Assembly: GCA_963923025.1 (NCBI GenBank)
Contig: CAWUKV010000174.1
Coordinates: 1 to 11,758, forward strand
Length of the DNA stretch: 11,758 bases
Source: CAWUKV01 sp963923025
Lineage (GTDB): Bacteria > Cyanobacteriota > Cyanobacteriia > Phormidesmidales > Phormidesmidaceae
Direction of reading: 5' to 3'
Shown here: positions 6,505-11,758 of the stretch, in pieces
Position numbering within the stretch: the first letter of the stretch is position 1
Layout: each line of letters begins with the position of its first letter
Program-made: the position numbers and the translations under genes
Notes under the pieces: model-generated
Database searches by the model: none
The model's input: the letters and a program-made list of their open reading frames with translations, nothing else
What the model was told of the DNA's origin: nothing

Positions 6505-7863
6505 ATGTCTTCCCTTGTAACCTGGCAGCCGGGACAAACCATTGACCTGACGGTAGACAGTCTGAGTAACAGCGGAGATGGTATTGGTCGCTGGCAGGAC
6601 CGGGTGGTGTTTGTGCCGGGGACGGTGCCGGGGGATCAGCATCAGGTCAAGCTGGTCAAGGTGAAGCCGAAGTACGCGGTGGGTAAATCGGTGAATCTGA
6701 CAGAGCCGTCGCCCCATCGGGTGCGCCCGGCCTGCATTGTGGCGGATAAGTGCGGGGGCTGTCAGTGGCAGGCGGTGGACTACGCCCAGCAGCTGGCGGC
6801 GAAGCAGCAGCAGGTGGTGGACGCGCTAGAACGGATTGGCGGGTTCAAGGATGTGACGGTAGACCCGATTCTGGGGGCAGCGCCGCTGGGGTATCGGAAT
6901 AAGGCGACTTACCCCCTGGCGCGATCGCAGCAGGGCAACCTCAAAGCGGGCTATTACCGCGCCGGTACTCACCAAATCATTAACCTCAACCAGTGTCCGA
7001 TCCAGGACGACCGGCTGGACCCGCTGCTGGCAGGCATTAAGCAGTCGATGCAGTCGCATCTGTGGAGCATCTACAACGAAGCCCAGCACCGGGGCAAGTT
7101 GCGGCACCTGGCCCTGCGGGTGGGGCATCACACAGGCGAGTCCTTAGTGACTTTGGTGAGTACGAGTCCGCTCAAAGGATTAGAAGAGGCGGCCCAGGTG
7201 TGGCTGGAGACCTACCCAGAACTGGTCGGCGTCTGCCTGAACCTGAACCCAGACAAAACCAACGCAATATTTGGTTCCGAAACCCGCTGCGTTGCAGGGC
7301 AGCCATACTTGACCGAGACCTTCTTGGGGCTGCGGCTCCACATCGGTCCCACCACGTTCTTTCAGGTCAATACCGTCCAAGCCGAGCAGCTGGTACAGGT
7401 CATTCTTGACGAGCTGGCCCTGACGACGTCAGATACGGTGCTTGATGCCTACTGCGGTATTGGCACGCTGACGCTGCCCCTCGCTCAGCAGGCGGGGTAC
7501 TGTGTGGGGATCGAAACCCAGACTGAGGCCATCGACCAGGCGAAGCAGAACGCGGCTGCAAACCAGATTACGTCGGTGGACTTTCGCACGGGCAAAGTGG
7601 AGGCGCTTCTGAGCGAGACGGCCCATGATGTGGACGTGGTGGTGCTGGACCCACCGCGTAAAGGCTGCGCGCCGGAGGTATTGGCTGCGCTGAACCAGGC
7701 AAAGCCTGCCCGGATTGCCTACATGAGCTGCAACCCGACCACCCTGGCACGGGACCTCAAAATTCTTGGCGATGGCGGCGGCTATCGCCTCACTCGGGTG
7801 CAGCCGGCGGACTTTTTTCCCCAGACCGCCCATGTAGAGTGTGTGGCCTTTCTGGTAGCTTAA
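6505..7863 (+). CDS. rlmD: 23S rRNA (uracil-C5)-methyltransferase, RlmD/RumA family
   Basis: Uses S-adenosylmethionine to make 5-methyluridine in 23S rRNA (position 1939 in E. coli RlmD); the exact target in this organism is inferred. The 452 residues show an N-terminal TRAM RNA-binding domain (about 7-65). Iron-sulphur cysteines Cys77, Cys83, Cys86 and Cys164 sit in the arrangement of a 4Fe-4S cluster. A central RNA-contacting domain follows, then the catalytic domain with FFQVNT (285-290), SAM motif DAYCGIGTL (314-322), DPPRKG (382-387), nucleophile Cys409 in SCNPTTLARD, and Glu445 in AHVE as the probable base. All key residues are present, so it should be active. RlmC and RlmCD are close relatives; sequence alone does not fully exclude dual specificity. 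The start at 6505 is chosen because the ATG at 6433 adds only low-complexity residues. lpxD follows after 28 bases. Confidence 0.94.
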   Translation: MSSLVTWQPGQTIDLTVDSLSNSGDGIGRWQDRVVFVPGTVPGDQHQVKLVKVKPKYAVGKSVNLTEPSPHRVRPACIVADKCGGCQWQAVDYAQQLAAKQQQVVDALERIGGFKDVTVDPILGAAPLGYRNKATYPLARSQQGNLKAGYYRAGTHQIINLNQCPIQDDRLDPLLAGIKQSMQSHLWSIYNEAQHRGKLRHLALRVGHHTGESLVTLVSTSPLKGLEEAAQVWLETYPELVGVCLNLNPDKTNAIFGSETRCVAGQPYLTETFLGLRLHIGPTTFFQVNTVQAEQLVQVILDELALTTSDTVLDAYCGIGTLTLPLAQQAGYCVGIETQTEAIDQAKQNAAANQITSVDFRTGKVEALLSETAHDVDVVVLDPPRKGCAPEVLAALNQAKPARIAYMSCNPTTLARDLKILGDGGGYRLTRVQPADFFPQTAHVECVAFLVA

Positions 7864-7891
7864 GATCGCTTAGCGCGTTACGTGTGCCGTT

Positions 7892-8926
7892 ATGAAATTT
7901 AGTGAGCTTGTCCCCCAGCTGAACCTTGCTGTTGCCTCCAGCCTAGATATCTCGCCAGATTTGGACCCAGATATTACCGGTGTCTCTGCTGTCCAAAAGG
8001 GTGAAGCCAGTACCCTCAGTTACGTTGAGGGCGGAAAGTTCGCTAAATATATTGAAACGACTCAGGTAGCGGCATTGATCTTGCCGCCGAAGGAAGAGCT
8101 GCAACAGATGGCGCAGGCGCAGGGGCTGGCCTGGGTCAGCGTCAAGGATCCCCGGCTTGGGTTTGCCCGTGCGATCGCGCTGTTCTATCAGCCCTACCAA
8201 CCGGCGTCCGGCATCCATCCCTCCGCCGTCATCGACCCCAGCGCCACGGTTGGCGAAAACCCTGCCATTGGAGCCAACGTCGTGATCCAAGCGGGGGTCA
8301 AACTGGGCAATAACGTGCGTATCCACCCCAACGTGGTGGTGTACCCCCAGGCCGAAATTGGCGATGGCACAACCCTACATTCCAACTGCGTCATCCACGA
8401 ACGCACCCTCATCGGCAACCACTGCGTCATCCACAGCGGTGCCGCCATCGGCTCCGAAGGCTACGGCTTTGTGCCCACGGCCACGGGCTGGGAGAAGATG
8501 CACCAGTCGGGGCGTACGGTCCTGGAAGACGGCGTGGAAATTGGCTGCAACAGCTGCGTAGACCGACCCGCCGTGGGTGAAACTCGCATTGGCCAGCAGA
8601 CCAAGATCGACAACCTGGTCCAGATCGCCCACGGCTGTCAGGTGGGTATGGGGGTAGCCATGGCGGCCCAAGTGGGCATGGCTGGCGGCGTTACCATTGG
8701 CAATCGGGTGATTTTAGCGGGACAGGTCGGCGTGGCCAACCAGGCCAAGGTTGGCGACGGTGCGATCGCCACCGCCAAAAGCGGCATTCATGGCGATATC
8801 CCACCGGGCGAAATTGTATCGGGCTACCCGGCCATCCCCCATCGCGTTTATCTAAAGGTGGCGGCCCTGATGAAGCGGTTGCCAGAACTGGCCCAAACGG
8901 TCAAGGCTTTGAAACAATCGAACTAG
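7892..8926 (+). CDS. lpxD: UDP-3-O-(3-hydroxyacyl)glucosamine N-acyltransferase
   Basis: Third enzyme of lipid A synthesis. It transfers a 3-hydroxyacyl chain from acyl carrier protein to the 2-amino group of UDP-3-O-acylglucosamine and works as a cytosolic homotrimer. The 344 residues show the N-terminal uridine-binding domain (about 1-100, with FARAIALFY at 91-99). A left-handed parallel beta-helix of hexapeptide repeats follows (from IHPSAVI at 108 to about 305), then a C-terminal helix rich in Leu and Lys. His247 in QIAHGCQVG corresponds to the catalytic histidine, and IGSEGYGF (186-193) is the conserved substrate loop. The length is normal. No other lpx gene is beside it, unlike the lpx cluster of many proteobacteria. 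The 28-base spacing to rlmD suggests co-transcription; there is no evident Shine-Dalgarno sequence. Confidence 0.96.
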   Translation: MKFSELVPQLNLAVASSLDISPDLDPDITGVSAVQKGEASTLSYVEGGKFAKYIETTQVAALILPPKEELQQMAQAQGLAWVSVKDPRLGFARAIALFYQPYQPASGIHPSAVIDPSATVGENPAIGANVVIQAGVKLGNNVRIHPNVVVYPQAEIGDGTTLHSNCVIHERTLIGNHCVIHSGAAIGSEGYGFVPTATGWEKMHQSGRTVLEDGVEIGCNSCVDRPAVGETRIGQQTKIDNLVQIAHGCQVGMGVAMAAQVGMAGGVTIGNRVILAGQVGVANQAKVGDGAIATAKSGIHGDIPPGEIVSGYPAIPHRVYLKVAALMKRLPELAQTVKALKQSN

Positions 8927-9097
8927 CAAGCGTCAGCGCTGTGCGTTCAGATTTGGGGGGAGCTAAAGGGAATGGCAAAATCGCCAAACCCCTCCATGTC
9001 AGAGCTATTCACGCCTTGAAGCTTCACCTTTAAGTGGGTTGCGACAGCCTGCTGTAGCTTTGACTTCAGTAACCATTTTTAGTTTTTCTTTATGATT

Positions 9098-9126
9098 ATG
9101 TGATGATAGAGACGACCTCATCACGT
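9098..9126 (+). repeat. Small dyad in the leader of the GH57 gene
   Basis: GTGATGA at 9100-9106 and TCATCAC at 9118-9124 form a perfect 7-bp inverted repeat with an 11-base loop; a T-G and an A-T pair can extend it outward. It ends about 20 bases before the ATG at 9146, so as RNA it could fold near the start codon, or as DNA it could be an operator. No ribosome binding site is seen between it and the ATG. Confidence 0.4.
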
Positions 9127-9145
9127 CCCCGCTCCAGACTGCCCT

Positions 9146-10729
9146 ATGTCCTTCGGTTACCTTGCGCTTGTTCTCCACGCTCATCTGCCCTTCGTTCGGC
9201 ACCCTGAGAGCGACTTCGTCCTAGAGGAAGAATGGCTGTTTGAGGCCATTACCGAGACCTACGTGCCGCTGCTCACCATGTTTGAGGGGCTCAAGCGTGA
9301 CGGGGTTGAGTTCAAAATGACCATGAGCATGACGCCGCCGCTGGTGTCGATGCTGCGGGACCCGCTACTACAAGAGCGCTACGACGAGCACTTGAGCAAG
9401 CTCGAAGAGCTGGCCGAGCAGGAGGTCGAGCGCAACGACGGTCATATCAAGTACCTGGCCGAATACTACGCCAACGAGTTCAACCACACCCGCAAAGTTT
9501 GGGAGCATCACAAGGGCGACTTGGTCGGGGCATTCAAGCAATACCTCGATAGCGGCAACCTAGAAATCATCACTTGCGGCGCTACCCACGGCTATCTGCC
9601 GCTAATGAAAATGTACCCCGAGGCGGTGTGGGCCCAGCTCAAGGTCGCCGTCGAAAGCTACGAAGAGAACTTTGGTCGTCCCCCGTCGGGCATCTGGTTA
9701 CCCGAATGCGCCTACTACGAAGGGCTAGAGCGCATGCTGGCGGACGTGGGCCTGCGCTACTTCCTCACCGACGGCCACGGCATTCTTTACGCTCGGCCCC
9801 GCCCCCGCTACGGCGCCTACGCGCCCATCTATACCGAAACCGGCGTGGCTGCTTTTGGCCGCGACCACGAGTCATCCCAGCAGGTCTGGTCGTCTAAGGT
9901 GGGCTACCCCGGCGCGCCCGAGTACCGCGAGTTCTACCGCGACCTCGGCTGGGATGCCGACTACGACTACATCAAGCCGTACATCATGCCCAACGGCCAG
10001 CGCAAAAACGTGGGCATCAAGTACCACAAGATCACGGGCAAAACGGTGGGCTCCTCCGACAAGCAGTGGTACGACCCCTACTGGGCTAAAGAAAAGTCTG
10101 CCGAGCACGCGGGCAACTTCATGTTTAACCGGCAGCAGCAGATTGGCAATCTTAACGGCCTGATGCAGCGCAAGCCCATCGTCGTCTCCCCCTACGACGC
10201 GGAACTGTTCGGTCACTGGTGGTACGAAGGCCCCTGGTTTATCGACTACCTGTTCCGCAAGACTTGGTTTGACCAGGACGTATACGAGATGACCCACCTG
10301 GCCGACTACCTGCGCACCAATCCCACCCAGCAGGTGGCCCGCCCCTCCCAGTCGAGCTGGGGCTACAAAGGCTTCCACGAGTACTGGCTAAACGAGACCA
10401 ACACCTGGATCTACCCTCACCTGCACAAAGCCGCCGAGCGGATGATCGACCTGGCCCGCCGAGAGCCTGCGGACGAGCTAGAGTGGCGGGCACTGAACCA
10501 GTGCGCGCGGGAGCTGCTGCTGGCACAGTCGTCGGACTGGGCCTTCATCATGCGCACGGGTACGATGGTGCCCTACGCCGTACGCCGCACCCGCTCTCAC
10601 CTGATGCGGTTTAACCGCCTGCGCGATGAGATTTTAGACGGCAAGATTGACTCGGGCTGGTTGGAGAAGGTAGAAGAGATCGACAACATCTTCCCCAACA
10701 TTAACTACCGCACCTATCGCCCGTTGTAG
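9146..10729 (+). CDS. GH57 family 1,4-alpha-glucan branching enzyme
   Basis: Glycoside hydrolase family 57 protein of the branching-enzyme type. It cuts an alpha-1,4 glucan chain and rejoins it through an alpha-1,6 bond, acting in cytosolic glycogen or starch-like storage. In the 527 residues: HAHLPFVRHP (11-20), which opens the family barrel; THGYLPL near 147-153; nucleophile Glu187 in WLPEC (184-188); TDGHG (208-212); GRDHES (238-243); and acid/base Asp351 in PYDAELFGHWW. The C-terminal helical part (about 420-520, DUF1957-like) is present, with AQSSDWAFIMRTGT near 484-497. All catalytic residues are in place. Amylopullulanase-type or 4-alpha-glucanotransferase activity is less likely given the length and C-terminal domain, but specificity was not tested. 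The plus-strand neighbour lpxD ends 219 bases upstream, and no other glycogen gene is nearby. Confidence 0.92.
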   Translation: MSFGYLALVLHAHLPFVRHPESDFVLEEEWLFEAITETYVPLLTMFEGLKRDGVEFKMTMSMTPPLVSMLRDPLLQERYDEHLSKLEELAEQEVERNDGHIKYLAEYYANEFNHTRKVWEHHKGDLVGAFKQYLDSGNLEIITCGATHGYLPLMKMYPEAVWAQLKVAVESYEENFGRPPSGIWLPECAYYEGLERMLADVGLRYFLTDGHGILYARPRPRYGAYAPIYTETGVAAFGRDHESSQQVWSSKVGYPGAPEYREFYRDLGWDADYDYIKPYIMPNGQRKNVGIKYHKITGKTVGSSDKQWYDPYWAKEKSAEHAGNFMFNRQQQIGNLNGLMQRKPIVVSPYDAELFGHWWYEGPWFIDYLFRKTWFDQDVYEMTHLADYLRTNPTQQVARPSQSSWGYKGFHEYWLNETNTWIYPHLHKAAERMIDLARREPADELEWRALNQCARELLLAQSSDWAFIMRTGTMVPYAVRRTRSHLMRFNRLRDEILDGKIDSGWLEKVEEIDNIFPNINYRTYRPL

Positions 10730-10764
10730 GGGTAAGTATGTGGCCACAAGTAAATAAAAGCTAG

Positions 10765-10894
10765 TGTCATGCTGAGCTTGTCGGTACGCGAAGCCATGCC
10801 CGGAGGGCTTTAGCATCTCGGCGAAAGCGTTATACATCGAGAGATTCCTCGACTCCGTTGCTCCAAAGGAGCCGCTAAAGCGAACGGAATGACA
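10765..10894. repeat. Palindromic interspersed-repeat-like element of about 130 bp
   Basis: The ends are inverted: TGTCAT at 10765-10770 and ATGACA at 10889-10894. Inside are TCCGTT/AACGGA (10854-10859 with 10883-10888), GCTCC-aaa-GGAGC (10860-10872) and GCTTTAGC/GCTAAAGC (10807-10814 with 10874-10881), which would compete for pairing. The style (TGTCAT near GAGC, an AAGC-rich middle, GAGATTCCTCG, then GGAATGACA) resembles non-coding palindromic repeats scattered through many bacterial genomes. It carries no transposase and could be a MITE-like or REP-like sequence. Its limits are set only by the terminal inverted bases. Multicopy status cannot be seen from one copy. Confidence 0.55.
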
Positions 10895-10967
10895 TGCCGT
10901 CAAATACTTAAGGCTATCTACTTACGAGTCTAGATGGTCATAAAACTGCTCGGAATTAGCCCACAAC

Positions 10968-11003
10968 GGACGTATCAATAAATTAACGAGTATTGATACG
11001 TCC
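10968..11003. repeat. Perfect 13-bp inverted repeat upstream of the restriction-type gene
   Basis: GGACGTATCAATA at 10968-10980 is matched exactly by TATTGATACGTCC at 10991-11003, with a 10-base loop. The stem is AT-rich and has no T-tail on either strand, so it is a poor intrinsic terminator and a better candidate for a protein-binding dyad. It ends 56 bases before the ATG at 11060, in the right place for an operator of that gene. Confidence 0.6.
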
Positions 11004-11009
11004 ATCGAT

Positions 11010-11043
11010 ACCGACATGGGAATGCTAACTCTATCCTGTCGGT
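11010..11043. repeat. Second dyad, ACCGACA/TGTCGGT, just before the restriction-type gene
   Basis: ACCGACA at 11010-11016 and TGTCGGT at 11037-11043 form a 7-bp inverted repeat with 20 bases between, centred about 33 bases before the ATG at 11060. It could be an operator overlapping a promoter or a leader stem. A 7-bp match at this spacing can also arise by chance. Confidence 0.3.
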
Positions 11044-11059
11044 CAGATTTGCTGCTGCC

Positions 11060-11758
11060 ATGCAAGTTTCCAGCAATTTTGCCTTTCTTAAAGTTCACAG
11101 TTTAGAGCTTGTCAGGCTTGGGACGCTAGCTGAGAGCTACTTTGCCAGTGACCCCAACACCTGTCTGATTAAGCTGCGTCAGTTTGGCGAACGGCTAGCC
11201 CAGTTGGTCGCAGCCAAGGTAGGCCTGTATCACAACCTGCCGCCAATGCAGTTTGATCGCCTCAAGCGGCTGCAAAACCGAGGGGCGATCACGGGGCAGG
11301 CCACCCGGCTATTTCATCAGCTGCGTAAGCTGGGCAACGACGCTACCCACGGCACCTACGGCGAGAAGAGTGCTGCTTTGAGCAACCTTAAGCATGCGCG
11401 TAGCCTGGGCATCTGGTTTCACCGGTCTTATGGTGGCGTATCCAACTTTGACCCTGGCCCGTTTGTACCGCCAGCCGATCCTCGTCAGGAGACAGCTGCG
11501 CTCAGAGCAGAACTGGCTCGACTTCGACAGGAGCGAGCCAGCTGGCAAACGACGCTAGTGGCAACTCAAACCCAAGCCGAGCAGGCTCAGGCCGCAGTTG
11601 AAGCAGCTGAAGAACTCAACCAGATTGAGGCACAGCTGCGTGTGGAGGCAGAGGCTCGGGTAAGTGCGATCGCAGCCGAACTCGCCGCCATTCAGGCCCA
11701 AACCCAGCAGCTCCCCGAGCAGACCATTCAGGCCACCATCAACAGTGCCCAAGCGGCC
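11060..11758 (+). CDS. Type I restriction R subunit-like protein, DUF4145 N-terminus (3' end outside window)
   Basis: The frame is open to the window edge, giving 233 residues without a stop. The N-terminus (SNFAFL at 5-10, LGTLAESYF at 20-28, DPNTCLIKLRQFGE at 31-44, LGNDATHG at 91-98, ARSLGIWFHRSY at 113-124) matches the DUF4145 helical domain that opens many type I restriction-modification HsdR subunits of the EcoEI type. About 143-217 is rich in Ala, Gln and Glu and probably forms a coiled coil. In full-length relatives a nuclease domain and a DEAD/DEAH-type translocase follow, but neither is inside this window, so the full identity is inferred. The ATG at 11060 fits the family start, although the frame stays open upstream and no Shine-Dalgarno sequence is visible. 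It could instead be another DUF4145 helicase or a truncated gene. hsdM and hsdS would be expected outside the window. Confidence 0.75.
   Translation, partial: MQVSSNFAFLKVHSLELVRLGTLAESYFASDPNTCLIKLRQFGERLAQLVAAKVGLYHNLPPMQFDRLKRLQNRGAITGQATRLFHQLRKLGNDATHGTYGEKSAALSNLKHARSLGIWFHRSYGGVSNFDPGPFVPPADPRQETAALRAELARLRQERASWQTTLVATQTQAEQAQAAVEAAEELNQIEAQLRVEAEARVSAIAAELAAIQAQTQQLPEQTIQATINSAQAA

Larger units (their letters stand above)
10730..11059. other. 330-base spacer before the restriction-type gene
   Basis: No credible gene. It contains a palindromic repeat element at 10765-10894, a perfect 13-bp inverted repeat at 10968-11003 and a 7-bp dyad at 11010-11043. An 89-codon minus-strand frame that overlaps the repeat and the end of the GH57 gene has no recognisable domain and is treated as chance. 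Confidence 0.6.

Noticed and set aside
8971..8984. Short hairpin TGGC-AAAATC-GCCA after lpxD as a terminator
   Set aside because: The stem is only 4 bp and no T-run follows, so I could not support it.
10634..10903. An 89-codon minus-strand frame across the end of the GH57 gene and the repeat element
   Set aside because: Most of it is antisense to a well-supported gene and the rest is palindromic repeat; no domain is seen.
1..11758. tRNA or rRNA genes, CRISPR array, transposase
   Set aside because: I found no cloverleaf-like sequence, no regularly spaced repeat-spacer pattern and no DDE or recombinase motif in the frames examined.

Overview
This is cyanobacterial chromosome. Two independent signs support that: a photosystem I subunit gene (psaL), and eight copies of the palindrome GCGATCGC (HIP1), at 1273, 3083, 3432, 4585, 6921, 8171, 8762 and 11666. 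An unbiased sequence of this length would hold less than one. The lpxD gene fits a Gram-negative envelope. The species cannot be named from what I can see.

Layout from left to right. A membrane glycosyltransferase of the PIG-V-like type (+, 42-1196) faces a glycolytic-type glyceraldehyde-3-phosphate dehydrogenase (-, 1280-2338), with a strong hairpin terminator between them. A 385-base spacer follows, with an 11-bp inverted repeat and three perfect copies of a 14-bp tandem repeat. Next is a RarA/MgsA-type AAA+ ATPase carrying an extra C-terminal methyltransferase-like domain (-, start placed at 4877). It is divergent from a small DUF1993 gene (+, 4990-5499). DUF1993 and psaL (-, 5604-6098) converge on one bidirectional terminator. 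A 406-base spacer with a purine tract and a pyrimidine tract separates psaL from rlmD (23S rRNA m5U methyltransferase) and lpxD (lipid A acyltransferase). Those two are 28 bases apart and probably co-transcribed. A GH57 glucan branching enzyme (9146-10729) follows. A 330-base spacer then holds a palindromic repeat element of about 130 bp and a perfect 13-bp inverted repeat. The window ends inside a gene whose N-terminus looks like the DUF4145 region of type I restriction R subunits (11060 to the edge).

The genes are mostly housekeeping: carbon metabolism (gap, GH57 branching enzyme), photosynthesis (psaL), envelope (lpxD, glycosyltransferase), rRNA modification (rlmD) and replication-fork maintenance (rarA fusion). 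They look like separate short transcription units rather than one pathway. The only sign of an accessory or defence region is at the extreme right edge. I see no complete novel system in the window; the least well explained parts are the C-terminal domain of the RarA fusion and the repeats upstream of the restriction-type gene.
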